From a virus, in IMG/VR virus record IMGVR_UViG_3300042691_006067, positions 1 through 39,124 of that record: DNA of 39,124 nucleotides; one strand, given 5' to 3'. Made by a program: the position numbers and the translations under genes. Positions 12,375 to 20,391 of this stretch are shown here, piece after piece; position 1 is the first letter of the stretch, and each line of letters begins with the position of its first letter. Under the pieces are notes generated by a model. It was not told the origin of the DNA. It searched no databases and was given only the letters and a program-made list of their open reading frames with translations.

Positions 12375-12727
12375 CAGACCTCATCAAGCTCATCCACAAA
12401 AACCGTGAACAGTTTTCTGCTGAGTTCGTGGACTGGTTCCCCAAGAACGAACACGTGTGGAAGGCGTTTGTGCGCGAAACCAACAAGGTGATTGCCGTTG
12501 GCTTCAAGCACTATTCCGCCCGCACCATCATCCACGTCCTGCGCCATCACTCAGCGATTGAGGAAAGGGGCACGGGTTGGAAAATCAGCAACAATTCCAG
12601 CCCGTACCTTGCCCGCTTGTTTGCGCTGGCGTACCCGCAATTTGCTGAAATCTTCCAGTACAAGCAGACGCCCAAGGCCGAACGCGACAACTGGATTCAC
12701 AAACGCAACGGGAACCTTTTCAAATGA
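12371..12727 (+). CDS. Conserved phage protein, possible helical DNA-binding
   Basis: 118 residues. FSAEFVDWFPKNEHVWKAFV, then HYSARTIIHVLRHHSAIEER and YLARLFALAYPQFAEIF are conserved blocks of a small phage protein family of unknown function. The SARTIIHVLRHHS segment resembles a helix-turn-helix but is not diagnostic. ATGA overlap with the upstream gene and with the small membrane gene downstream shows co-translation at the end of the early operon. Confidence 0.78.
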   Translation: MTDLIKLIHKNREQFSAEFVDWFPKNEHVWKAFVRETNKVIAVGFKHYSARTIIHVLRHHSAIEERGTGWKISNNSSPYLARLFALAYPQFAEIFQYKQTPKAERDNWIHKRNGNLFK

Positions 12728-12843
12728 AACAAGCCATCACCTACCTTTTTTCAACCCTGCTGACTTTGGCCTTTGTCGTGCTGCTTGGCCTCATCGCCCG
12801 CATTTATTGGCTGGCTTTTGGGTTGGGATGGGGGTTGCTGTGA
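12724..12843 (+). CDS. 39-residue membrane peptide
   Basis: MKQAITYLFSTLLTLAFVVL then LGLIARIYW and a short Gly/Leu tail. One transmembrane helix spans about residues 7-27. ATGA overlap with the preceding stop supports translation, since nearly every junction in this operon is coupled this way. Function unknown. It is the last plus-strand gene, directly before the convergent inverted repeat. Confidence 0.55.
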   Translation: MKQAITYLFSTLLTLAFVVLLGLIARIYWLAFGLGWGLL

Positions 12844-12847
12844 CCCC

Positions 12848-12894
12848 GGGGGCAATCGCATCACCTGCGCACGATTTGGTGTGCCCTTGCCCCC
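12848..12894. terminator. Inverted repeat between convergent operons
   Basis: GGGGGCAA (12848-12855) and TTGCCCCC (12887-12894) are perfect 8-bp arms with an inner partial stem GCGCAC/GTGTGC inside the loop. It fills the gap between the last plus gene (stop 12843) and the endolysin stop (12903), where both strands need an end. There is no T-tract in either direction, so a bidirectional structure-based or Rho-aided terminator is inferred. Confidence 0.55.
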
Positions 12895-12902
12895 TCCCGG
12901 TT

Positions 12903-13241
12903 TCAGACGTTGCGTTCAAAGTGCGGGCAGTCAACCAGTGACTTGAAATTCCCGCCCCAACGGTTCTTGGGGTGAAGGCTCTCCCAGTACGCGCCAACAG
13001 GGGCCAACAAGCCTTTGTCCCAAATGATTTTTCCGTCCTTGAAAAAATTGAGGTCGATGGCGCACCGCTTGAGGTGAATGCTGTTCATCGTGTTACTGCG
13101 TCCGGCATTAACGTGGATGGCTTGTTGCTCAGGCGTCCGGGCAAGTTCCCCGCCTGTGACCATGAAGCCCTGCTCAGTAGCAAACTGAATCAGCTTGCAA
13201 GCGTCCAACAGGAAGGCTGCTTGTTCTTGGCTCAGGCTCAT
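12903..13241 (-). CDS. M15-family peptidase endolysin
   Basis: 112 residues. The zinc-site motifs of the M15 (VanY/L-Ala-D-Glu) peptidases are present: TGGELARTPEQQ (R35), NSIHLKRCAIDL with H56 and D63, and DCPHFER with H107. It cleaves peptide cross-bridges of peptidoglycan for host lysis. There is no signal peptide, so export must depend on the holin. ATGA overlap with the holin gene upstream. Usual length for a phage M15 endolysin, and last gene of the late operon. Confidence 0.92.
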   Translation of the reverse strand: MSLSQEQAAFLLDACKLIQFATEQGFMVTGGELARTPEQQAIHVNAGRSNTMNSIHLKRCAIDLNFFKDGKIIWDKGLLAPVGAYWESLHPKNRWGGNFKSLVDCPHFERNV

Positions 13242-13762
13242 TCCTTGTTCCCCTTGCGAATGTCCATGATTTTCTCAACCGTGCGGCCACCAAAGTAGGC
13301 GGTCATCACCAGCATCCCCCATTGGCCCAACAGTTGCACGTAGGATTCTTGCACCTGAATTCCTGCCGCGCTGAGTGCCGCAAACAGCAGGTATGCCGTC
13401 AGGATGTACACCAGCGTCATGGGCCGGATGTTTTTGGACAGCCAAGAGTCAGACCCCATGTCAGATTTCCACCGGTCGCTGACGTTGTTTTCTTGGTTGG
13501 CTTGTGCGGCAAGCAATGCCCTCAGTTCCTCTTGCTCAATCCGCGCCTTCTCAATGCCCAACTCAAGCAACCGTTCCTCATGGTCATACTGCAACTGGCG
13601 CAGGGTTTCCACCTCAGCCGGTGTTGGGTTGTCGGAAATCTTGACACCCAACTTGTCCTCAACAATCTGTTTCCCTTTGGCCTGAATCGCGCTTGCCAAC
13701 AGGCCAAGGCCGTTTTGAGCAAGCGTTCCAAGCAACGCGCCAACTATTGGAATCATGTTCAA
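13238..13762 (-). CDS. Three-TM GTA-type holin
   Basis: 174 residues. An N-terminal hydrophobic segment (3-25) is followed by a charged coiled-coil region (about 50-95), then two transmembrane helices around MTLVYILTAYLLFAALSAA and the LLGQWGMLVMTAYFGGRTVEK segment. This matches the 'holin of 3TMs, for gene-transfer release' family. It forms membrane lesions that release the endolysin. Overlaps the endolysin by 4 bases and the upstream gene by 4 bases. Confidence 0.85.
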   Translation of the reverse strand: MNMIPIVGALLGTLAQNGLGLLASAIQAKGKQIVEDKLGVKISDNPTPAEVETLRQLQYDHEERLLELGIEKARIEQEELRALLAAQANQENNVSDRWKSDMGSDSWLSKNIRPMTLVYILTAYLLFAALSAAGIQVQESYVQLLGQWGMLVMTAYFGGRTVEKIMDIRKGNKE

Positions 13763-14214
13763 CCTTTCAATTCAAACTTCAGGTTTACGTGACGGGGGTA
13801 CTGGACAACCCGCTCCCCTTCCGGGCATTTGTATTTGATCGTGGCAAGCAACGTGGCTTTCCCGCTGGCAATTTTTTCTTTGCGAATCATTGTGAGTTCG
13901 TATGTGAACGTGTCAATTTCTGGCCCAGCAGGGCCGCTAAATTTGCTCGCGGTTGTGGTTGCCTCATGCACCATGCCCGAAGCATCGCGGATGCTTGGGG
14001 TAAAACTTTCAACAGAACAGTCATCGCGTTTTTTTATTCTTGCGACCGTCACGTTGATGGGCTTTCCCTCGTCAGCAACTATGCGGAAATGCTCTGGTGC
14101 CCATTCCAAAATTGCCCTATCAAACCAACCAAATTTGTCAGCAAGCGTGTATCCGCCACCCAAGGCGGCAACACTTGCGGCAACAGCACTGATTGTTTTT
14201 GTCACGTCAATCAT
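13759..14214 (-). CDS. Lysis-region membrane-anchored protein
   Basis: 151 residues from ATG 14214. One hydrophobic N-terminal segment (about 7-23, ISAVAASVAALGGGYTLAD) is followed by a periplasmic-type beta-rich domain ending LKFELKG. The frame extends to 14289 but that would overlap the neighbour. It could be a spanin-like or host-envelope component because it lies in the lysis cluster; no i-spanin coiled coil or lipobox is visible, so the role stays open. Confidence 0.7.
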   Translation of the reverse strand: MIDVTKTISAVAASVAALGGGYTLADKFGWFDRAILEWAPEHFRIVADEGKPINVTVARIKKRDDCSVESFTPSIRDASGMVHEATTTASKFSGPAGPEIDTFTYELTMIRKEKIASGKATLLATIKYKCPEGERVVQYPRHVNLKFELKG

Positions 14215-14219
14215 TGCTC

Positions 14220-14405
14220 TTACCGCCCGATGTGTGGCGTAATTGACGCCCAAATCACACCAGCCATGCCGACAAGCATCACGCCGCAAGCCTTGATGAT
14301 GACGCCCTCAAGCCGCTTGAGGCGGGCGTTGATTTGTTCATACCGCATGGCGCAGACTTCTTCATGCGTGTCCAGCCGTGCCTCTGTTGCGTTGATGGTT
14401 GCCAT
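14220..14405 (-). CDS. Small membrane protein of the lysis cluster
   Basis: 61 residues: an N-terminal coiled coil (ARLDTHEEVCAMRYEQINAR) then one transmembrane helix (about 38-54). This heptad-plus-TM form matches small phage membrane proteins encoded with holins (xhlA/hemolysin-like). It may be a second holin or holin regulator. It starts 2 bp after the preceding gene and is 5 bp before the next, in a compact lysis operon. Confidence 0.7.
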   Translation of the reverse strand: MATINATEARLDTHEEVCAMRYEQINARLKRLEGVIIKACGVMLVGMAGVIWASITPHIGR

Positions 14406-14407
14406 TT

Positions 14408-14656
14408 TTATTTACACCCGCCAAATGAAATCAATTTTTCTTTGAGTTCGTCAACGCTTGTTGCAATATCAATTTCCTGTTGAATGGTTTGATATTTGTC
14501 GCGAATAGCCTGACGTTGCGCTTCAACATCTTGCCCAGATGTTCCGGGAATTTGCTTTGCAATGAGTTCATCCAGAGGCGCAAATTCTTGTGCCCGCGTT
14601 TCTCTGCGAATGCGATGAGCAATCACTTTTGCTTTATCAATGTTGATAGAAATCAT
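14408..14656 (-). CDS. Fibre-downstream small phage protein
   Basis: 82 residues from ATG 14656, which overlaps the upstream stop as ATGA; the frame open to 14671 is disfavoured. MISINIDKAKVIAHRIRRET, an EFAPLDELIAK block and an IRDKYQTIQQEIDIATSVDELK helix are typical of a small protein encoded after tail fibres in many phages. It may be a tail-fibre assembly chaperone. This is position-based, with no experimental support that I know. Confidence 0.73.
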   Translation of the reverse strand: MISINIDKAKVIAHRIRRETRAQEFAPLDELIAKQIPGTSGQDVEAQRQAIRDKYQTIQQEIDIATSVDELKEKLISFGGCK

Positions 14657-14844
14657 TCTGTGTACTCCCAAGCATTGCGAAATGTCCGGTCACTCGGAAT
14701 TTCTGAAACGTCCACGATTTTGTAAGGCTTGCCAACCGGAACATCTTTGGCGGCAATTTCCTCAATCGTCAAGCCGCATTCAGCGGCAGGTACAACAACA
14801 GCAACACCGCCATCGTCATTTGGGTAAATAATTCGTTGATTCAT
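14653..14844 (-). CDS. Fibre-downstream small phage protein
   Basis: 63 residues, MNQRIIYPNDDGGVAVVVPA, then the AKDVPVGKPYKIVDVSEIPSDR block, a pattern common in phages directly after the fibre gene and before the protein above. Probably works in fibre folding or assembly. It starts 9 bp after the fibre stop and has an ATGA link to its partner. Confidence 0.76.
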   Translation of the reverse strand: MNQRIIYPNDDGGVAVVVPAAECGLTIEEIAAKDVPVGKPYKIVDVSEIPSDRTFRNAWEYTE

Positions 14845-14853
14845 TTTTTGGCC

Positions 14854-17766
14854 TCATCTAAAACACGCTACATAAACAGACGCTTGGTCAACAAATGTTG
14901 TGCTGCCCGGCAAACCCGTTTGCATCCTAAAAGAACCCACAAACTTTGTGTTGCTTTCTGGCGCAAGAGTTGGCGCGCCGTTTGCGGACAAACCAATTGT
15001 GACGTTGTTTCGTTGGTTGTCTGAAGGCGCAGCATTTGCCACGACAGCGTAATTCACGTCTGGCATTGCGGTAGTAAAGTTGGGCGTGTAATCGCCGGTG
15101 CCGTTATCCGTGATGCTGCTGACGTTGCCGCTTGCGCGAATCGTGACTGTGCCAGTTCCTTGAAAGTTGACCCATGCGCGCGCTGAGTAAGACGGTGCGG
15201 AACCGCTGGCCGTGGAAAGTGCCGCAACGCTCAAAGTTCCGCCAAGCGTCAAACTCCCGGATGTTGTGACGGTTCCTGACAAGGTAAGCCCGGAAACAGT
15301 GCCAGTGCCAGAAACCGATGTGACTGTGCCGGTGCCAAAGCCCGCACCGTTGGTCAACTGGTTCGTGTTTGTTGGAATTGTGAACACGCCAGTAGTGCTG
15401 TTGTACGCGCCGCTTCCCGCTGTAAAACTGACAGCAGACCTTGCGCCAGCGGTCGTGATGTAGCCGCTTGGGTTGCTTGCGGCATATGCGCCCAAGTTGG
15501 TCAAAGCGTTTGCCGCCGTTGTTGCGCCCGTGCCGCCGTTTGCCACGGCAACAGTTCCGGTCACGTTTGCCGCTGTGCCGGTGGTGTTTTGGTTGAGCGT
15601 TGGAACATCTGCGGCAACCATTGCTCGGAATGTAGGGACACCCGCCGCGCCGTTGGGGGCCGCAAGAAAAGTGTTTGCGGTCTGTGATGCAAAATTGGAT
15701 GGGGTGACAGCAAGGGTTCCGCCCAAGGTCAAGTTGCCGCTGGTCGTGACCGTGCCGCTCAAAGACAAGCCGCTGACGGTTCCTGTGCCGCCAACGCTTG
15801 TCACTGTACCCGTGCCGGGAGTGTAGGCCTCCCACGCCGTGTTACCCGCATTCACGCGAACAGATTGCCCTGCCGCTGGTGTAACCGTTGTGTATGTGTT
15901 TGCAGCGTTTGCAACTGAAATCGAACGGGCCGCAATGGTAGTCAACCCTGTACCGCCGTTGGCAACTGCCAAAGTTCCGGCCAAGGTAATTGTGCCGCTT
16001 GTGGTTATCGGGCCACCGCTCGTGGTCAAACCAGTTGTGCCGCCAGAAACCGCCACGCTGGTGACTGTGCCGTTGCCACTTCCTGTTCCCGCGCCAATGG
16101 CTGTTCGGAATGTTGCCGCGTCCAGCGATGACACTGTGTTGTCTGCGTTGAACCGGGGAAACGCGATTGCAGCCACGTTGGCAAGGGTGAACAGATTTCC
16201 GCCAAGAGTCGTGGCCCCAAGGTTTGTCCGCGCCGCCGCCGCCGTGGTTGCGCCCGTGCCGCCGTTTGCGACAGCGACAGTGCCTGTCACGTTTGCGGCC
16301 GTCCCGGTAGTGTTTTGGTTCAGTGTCGGAATGTCAGCGGCCACGATTGCCCGGAATGTTGGAACACCAGCTGCGCCGTTTGGTGCCGCCAGAACCGTGT
16401 TGGCCGTCTGACTGGCAAAGTCGGATGGCGTGACTGCCAGCGTGCCGCCAAGCGTCAAGTTGCCGCTGGTGGTGACGGTTCCGGTTAGTGTCAGTCCACT
16501 GACACTACCTGTTCCGCCCACGCTTGTGACTGTTCCGCCGCTGTTGGTATCCGTCCAAGGCACGTTGACCACGCCCTGACCCGCCGCGTTGACTTGCAAA
16601 GCGTAGCTGCGGGACGCCGTTGCACTTACTGCGTTTGCCGCCACGGTTTGCTGTGTGTTAGAACCCAACTCAATCAAACCAAGCACAGTCGATGTTGCAA
16701 GGCTGTATGTCGTGTTGACGCTTGAAATCGTGAAGTTGGGGTAAGTTCCGGTGATGGTTGTCGCGCCCGCCCCCGTCAGCGCAACCGTCTGGTCTGGTGC
16801 GGTGTTGGCAATCGTGATGCTGCCCGCGCCGTTGGTGACGCTGACGCCAGACCCTGCGCTGATGTTGGCGTTTTTCCAGACTGCTGTGGACGCGTCATAA
16901 ATCAGCGTGTTCCCGGATGCCGGGCTGGTGATAAGAACATCGTGCAGTTCGTCCAGTTCGTATCCGTTGTTGACCTTGATGTAAATGGAACCCACGCTTG
17001 CGTGAACGCGCTCAACAAATCCAACAATCACCAGTTGGTCAGGTGCTGCCGGTTTGGTCGTGGTGTATGCGCCCGCCGTTGTCGGTGACAGATACAGGGT
17101 TTGACCCGCCGTCAATGTGCTGGTGTCAATTTGCGGAATTGGGCCAGTGGTTTGAACCCATCCTTCTGCGCCGTTGGCAATGGCTTCCGCGACAAATCCA
17201 ATCGTGTTGGCCGATGTGGCTTCCGCGTTTGCTCTTGCCAGCCGCACGTCAATGCGGTTGCCTTGCGCTCCAACAATGTAGACCACCTGACCCTTGCTCA
17301 TGGCCGCGCCGGAACCGTTGTACACGCGGGCAAATTCCTGTTGGCCGTAGTAGTAGGTGACGTTGCCGCCCTTCAAACCCACGATGGGCGTGCCATAGCC
17401 GTCATCCCAAGCCTCACGCCCCACTGCGTTTGCGGGTGCTGTTGCCGCCGTGTCAAGGTCAAAGTAGTCCGCCTTGAGGCTGGCGGTGTCCATGTTGCCT
17501 GTGTCATCCAGCGTTGCGGTGCTGTTTTGCACCAGCTTGCCGGTTGTGCCGTCAAACCGCACCAGCGCGTTGTCGGTGGCTGATGCCGGGCCGACAACAT
17601 CCCCGGAACCTGCGCCGCCGCCCAACTGGACAACGGTTCCGCCCGCGTTCTTGGAATAAATTTTCTGGTCAGCAAGGTTGACCGCCAGTTCACCAACTTG
17701 CAAATCTGTGGACAGGGGCACTTTGCCCGCCACCGATGACCGCTTGACAATAAGTGTGTTTGCCAT
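14854..17766 (-). CDS. Large tail fibre with repeat modules
   Basis: 970 residues. N terminus NTLIVKRSSVAGKVPLSTDL with the GELAVNLADQKIYSK block resembles the virion-attached tip of many fibres. The middle holds long Gly/Thr-rich repeats (GTVTSVGGTG, SGNLTLGGTLAVTP, NGGTGATTAA). The C-terminal 120 residues differ: a WVNFQGTGTVTIRASGNVSS domain ending VYVACFR, probably the receptor-binding or trimerisation tip. RNA-level order suggests it is made with its small downstream chaperone candidates. It binds the host receptor by inference. Confidence 0.88.
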   Translation of the reverse strand: MANTLIVKRSSVAGKVPLSTDLQVGELAVNLADQKIYSKNAGGTVVQLGGGAGSGDVVGPASATDNALVRFDGTTGKLVQNSTATLDDTGNMDTASLKADYFDLDTAATAPANAVGREAWDDGYGTPIVGLKGGNVTYYYGQQEFARVYNGSGAAMSKGQVVYIVGAQGNRIDVRLARANAEATSANTIGFVAEAIANGAEGWVQTTGPIPQIDTSTLTAGQTLYLSPTTAGAYTTTKPAAPDQLVIVGFVERVHASVGSIYIKVNNGYELDELHDVLITSPASGNTLIYDASTAVWKNANISAGSGVSVTNGAGSITIANTAPDQTVALTGAGATTITGTYPNFTISSVNTTYSLATSTVLGLIELGSNTQQTVAANAVSATASRSYALQVNAAGQGVVNVPWTDTNSGGTVTSVGGTGSVSGLTLTGTVTTSGNLTLGGTLAVTPSDFASQTANTVLAAPNGAAGVPTFRAIVAADIPTLNQNTTGTAANVTGTVAVANGGTGATTAAAARTNLGATTLGGNLFTLANVAAIAFPRFNADNTVSSLDAATFRTAIGAGTGSGNGTVTSVAVSGGTTGLTTSGGPITTSGTITLAGTLAVANGGTGLTTIAARSISVANAANTYTTVTPAAGQSVRVNAGNTAWEAYTPGTGTVTSVGGTGTVSGLSLSGTVTTSGNLTLGGTLAVTPSNFASQTANTFLAAPNGAAGVPTFRAMVAADVPTLNQNTTGTAANVTGTVAVANGGTGATTAANALTNLGAYAASNPSGYITTAGARSAVSFTAGSGAYNSTTGVFTIPTNTNQLTNGAGFGTGTVTSVSGTGTVSGLTLSGTVTTSGSLTLGGTLSVAALSTASGSAPSYSARAWVNFQGTGTVTIRASGNVSSITDNGTGDYTPNFTTAMPDVNYAVVANAAPSDNQRNNVTIGLSANGAPTLAPESNTKFVGSFRMQTGLPGSTTFVDQASVYVACFR
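15215..16540 (-). repeat. Tail-fibre internal repeat modules
   Basis: Two nearly full modules of about 110 residues (about 16180-16540 and 15480-15820) and a partial third (about 15215-15340) share GTVTSVGGTG, then SGNLTLGGTLAVTP, ASQTANT, AAPNGAAGVPTFRA and NGGTGATTAA. The DNA has diverged mainly at synonymous sites while the protein is nearly unchanged, so the repeats are old and under selection. Boundaries are approximate. Confidence 0.75.
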
Positions 17767-17804
17767 GTGGCGTCCCCTTTCAGGCTATGTAGCCGGGTGT
17801 TGAA

Positions 17805-19010
17805 TCAGAATGTGCCGCCGTCAATCGTAATGCCGTCAAAGGTGGTCAGGTTCGTGATGCTGCCGCCAGTGATAGCAACGCTTGCCGCGTTTTGCGTTGA
17901 CATGGTTCCAAGGCCGGACACTTGCGTGTTGGCAATGGCAATGGCTTGTGCAGACAACGCGGTCAGTTGGCCCCGTGCGTTGACGGTTGCGGACAAAGTT
18001 TGTGATGCCGCGCCGTAGCTGCCCGCCGTGACTGCCGTGTTGGAAATACTGAACACTGTTCCAGTGAGCGTCAAGCCTGTTCCAGCACTGTAAGTGCCCG
18101 CGCCGCTGAACTGCGCCCATGTCACGTTGGTTGTGCCAAGCGTGCCGCCTTGGTTGACGGTACAGACCCAACCGGTGTCGGCTTGCGTTGTACCTTGCTC
18201 AATAAACGTGTATGCGGAAGGAAACTCAGCCCAAGCGTCCATGTCAGATGAACGCGCCCAAGCTGTTGCGCTTGCAACGTAAATGCCGTTGGCAGATTGC
18301 GTGGTTTGGTTTTTCACCAGCACTCGGTCGCCAGCCGCAACCGTGACGCCGTCAACGGTCAACAAGCCGCTCAGGGTCGCAATGTTGGCTGTTGTTGCTA
18401 CAACGCAAGATGCCTTTGTGTCCAGACCTTGTGCGGTGCTGTCCACATACTGTTTTGTTGCAGCATCTTGAGCGTTCACCGGGTCAGCAAGGTTGGTCAG
18501 GTTTTGGCTGTTGAAGCTGAACGCTGCTGTTGGCACTGCCAAGTCGCTCAGGCTTGCTTGTGAACCAGCGGTCGCCAAGCCTTTGGCGTTGATGGTTATT
18601 TTGGTGTGCGTGCCCACGTTGCTGTTGACGGTCGCCAGCGTACCAGTGCCGGTGACGTTGGCAGTTCCGTCAAATGAGCCGCTGGTGTAAGCCAAGTCAC
18701 CCGTGATGGCGATTGTCCGGCCTGTTGCCAGTGCCGTAGCTGTTCCCGCGTTGCCGGTGACGGAACCCGCAATGGTGTTGCTGAACGTCTTTGTCCCGCC
18801 AACGGTTTGGTTGGTTGACGTATCCACAAACGCGCCATTGCCCGCAATAGGGATGATGCTGGTTGCGCTTCCGCCCGCCCCGCCTGTGCCTGTGCCGTAG
18901 TACAGGATGTTCGTTTGTTCGTTGAACGCCAGTTCAGCGTTCTCAAGGGTTGTAGGTGCGCCAGCACCGCCACCGTTTGCTCTGCGCTTAATGCGAATCG
19001 TGTTTGCCAT
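17805..19010 (-). CDS. Tail fibre protein, shorter paralogue in style
   Basis: 401 residues. N terminus ANTIRIKRRANGGGAGAPTT, then a FNEQTNILYYGTG block, resembles the N terminus of the large fibre (both begin MANT...IKR/VKR). Thr/Gly/Ala-rich beta repeats follow, with a central domain containing AATKQYVDSTAQGLD and VAAGDRVLVKNQT, widespread in tail fibres. The C terminus FDGITIDGGTF is the usual short fibre ending. Probably a second fibre or a shaft segment attached to the large one. Confidence 0.85.
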   Translation of the reverse strand: MANTIRIKRRANGGGAGAPTTLENAELAFNEQTNILYYGTGTGGAGGSATSIIPIAGNGAFVDTSTNQTVGGTKTFSNTIAGSVTGNAGTATALATGRTIAITGDLAYTSGSFDGTANVTGTGTLATVNSNVGTHTKITINAKGLATAGSQASLSDLAVPTAAFSFNSQNLTNLADPVNAQDAATKQYVDSTAQGLDTKASCVVATTANIATLSGLLTVDGVTVAAGDRVLVKNQTTQSANGIYVASATAWARSSDMDAWAEFPSAYTFIEQGTTQADTGWVCTVNQGGTLGTTNVTWAQFSGAGTYSAGTGLTLTGTVFSISNTAVTAGSYGAASQTLSATVNARGQLTALSAQAIAIANTQVSGLGTMSTQNAASVAITGGSITNLTTFDGITIDGGTF

Positions 19011-19022
19011 GATGCTGACTCC

Positions 19023-19316
19023 TTAAAAATTGCCGCCGTCCGTGATTTCCACTTGAGGCACGTTTGTCCACTCGCTGCCCACAAACATCAAGGCGTCATA
19101 GTTGGACGGGGTTGTTACGTTGATTGGGTATCCGCCGATTGCGTTTGGCCCCGGTGGTCCAGCCACGCCGCGATTCAGGTTGATGACCTGCCTTGCTTGT
19201 GGCGTAACTTGGATGTTGACTGCCGAACCAGACTGAATGTTGGCAGTTATGTTGTTCCCGTCTTGGACGTTGACCGTGGTGCTGTTCGGGATGGCCTCAA
19301 CCGTAATTCGTGCCAT
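19023..19316 (-). CDS. Small fibre-associated protein with collagen-like stretch
   Basis: 97 residues. A beta-rich N-terminal part (ITVEAIPNSTTVNVQDGNNI) leads to a short GPPGP collagen-like stretch around residues 53-57 and a PINVTTPSNYDALMFVGSEW domain ending DGGNF, matching the ending of the fibre at 17805. It is probably a fibre-related connector or adhesin. Function is inferred from composition and position. Confidence 0.72.
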   Translation of the reverse strand: MARITVEAIPNSTTVNVQDGNNITANIQSGSAVNIQVTPQARQVINLNRGVAGPPGPNAIGGYPINVTTPSNYDALMFVGSEWTNVPQVEITDGGNF

Positions 19317-19327
19317 GTGGTTTCCCC

Positions 19328-19819
19328 TTACACCTTGACTATTGCATCAGACCTGACAATGAAGAACAGGAAAATGATGTTGTCCTCAGCCGGGATGGTT
19401 ACACCGACAGCCGGGAAGCTGATTTTGATGCGCCCGGAAAAACCCGCCCCGTTCACGCTGTCAATGCTCATTGCAGCTTCGGTTGAAATTAAACCCCAAG
19501 ACGTATCGTCAATGACCAGCGTAAATGTGCCGGATGCGTCCACCCTGTTGATAATTGAGAGTGGGACAGGGGTAGGTGCAGGGACGTAATCGGCAACGTC
19601 AAAAGACAGGCCGTAGCGCGTGTCCTTGACGTTGGAAAGGGTTCTGCGGACGATTTGAGCGTCAATCGTTGCGCCTGAAAGGTTGACTGGGGTGATGTTG
19701 TCATCGCCGGTCAGCGCAAGATTCCAGAATGTTTTTTGCTGCCAGACAAGTTCACCGGCAATGATAGGGTTATCAAAGCCCGAAACCTGCGTGAGCGAAT
19801 TTTTGTTGAAGACTGCCAT
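19328..19819 (-). CDS. Tail-associated structural protein
   Basis: 163 residues, FNKNSLTQVSGFDNPIIAGE at the N terminus, two immunoglobulin-like beta halves (FWNLALTGDD, GTFTLVIDDTSWG) and a C-terminal hydrophobic beta segment NIIFLFFIVRSDAIVKV. This is the BppU/baseplate upper-protein style of N-terminal fold, which joins fibres to tail tips. A ribosome binding site GGGAAA precedes ATG 19819 and a good promoter lies about 70 bp upstream. Role is inferred. Confidence 0.73.
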   Translation of the reverse strand: MAVFNKNSLTQVSGFDNPIIAGELVWQQKTFWNLALTGDDNITPVNLSGATIDAQIVRRTLSNVKDTRYGLSFDVADYVPAPTPVPLSIINRVDASGTFTLVIDDTSWGLISTEAAMSIDSVNGAGFSGRIKISFPAVGVTIPAEDNIIFLFFIVRSDAIVKV

Positions 19820-19891
19820 GACTTTCCCTGTTCTCAGGTGGTAACGCGCCCCATGAACTTACAGGGCACGGTCTTGTTTTGTCTTGTGTAA

Positions 19892-19921
19892 ATTATCTCA
19901 TGAGGGCAAAAATCTTATCAA
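19892..19921 (-). promoter_or_regulatory. Sigma70-type promoter for fibre and lysis genes
   Basis: On the minus strand TTGATA (19921-19916) and GATAAT (19897-19892) are separated by 18 bases. Each hexamer matches the consensus at five of six positions. The -35 overlaps the stop of the gene at 19918-20391, and the -10 is about 75 bp before the start at 19819. A hairpin with arms GTGCCC/GGGCGC lies in the resulting leader. It would transcribe the fibre, chaperone and lysis genes. Confidence 0.65.
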
Positions 19922-20391
19922 GATATTCGCACCCACAATGTTGTCAGGTTTTGAGAAACTGAGCTGTTAAGGGAATACCCCATACAACGCCAAGTTCCTG
20001 ATTGAGCCGAACCCACGTTGTTGCCTGATGCGTTTGAGGGTTTAAGGTCAACACCTGAAACGGTTGCGCCAAAAGTAATTGGGCCTGTTGCGCCATCGTA
20101 TCGGGCCATCATGTAAGTGCCAATTCCTCCTGCGGTTGTTGATATACCCGGTGGAGCCGCAGAAGTCCATGTTGTGCCGTTGCTGGTCAACAAATTGCCA
20201 CTTGCGCCCGGTGCTACAACTTGAGGGCTTGAGCCGCCGTTGCCAAGCAATACGTTGTTGGCTGTCAGCGTTGTGGTTCCAATCCCTCCGTTTGCCAATG
20301 GCAGGGTTCCAGACACGCCCGCAGTTAAGGAAACCTGCCCGCTGGTGTTGACGTTGTTTCCTAAAAGCCCAAGGTTAAGTGCTTGCGTCAT
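19918..20391 (-). CDS. Fibre-like protein downstream of the tail tip gene
   Basis: 157 residues with fibre-repeat composition: GLLGNNVNTSGQVSLTAGVS, PLANGGIGTTTLTANNVLLG, TSNGTTWTSAAPPG. The NGGIGTTT block is a relative of the NGGTGATT repeat in the big fibre. The C-terminal 70 residues form a compact tip (MMARYDGATGPITFGATVSG). It directly follows the tail tip protein and probably decorates it. Confidence 0.77.
   Translation of the reverse strand: MTQALNLGLLGNNVNTSGQVSLTAGVSGTLPLANGGIGTTTLTANNVLLGNGGSSPQVVAPGASGNLLTSNGTTWTSAAPPGISTTAGGIGTYMMARYDGATGPITFGATVSGVDLKPSNASGNNVGSAQSGTWRCMGYSLNSSVSQNLTTLWVRIS

Noticed and set aside
15473-16411. Plus-strand open frames opposite the fibre gene
   Set aside because: Pro/Val/Ala-rich low-complexity translations are complements of the Gly/Thr-rich fibre repeats; no ribosome binding site or domain.
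17767-17804. Short GGCTA/TAGCC inverted repeat between fibre genes as terminator
   Set aside because: Five-bp arms with almost no loop and no T-run; not convincing.
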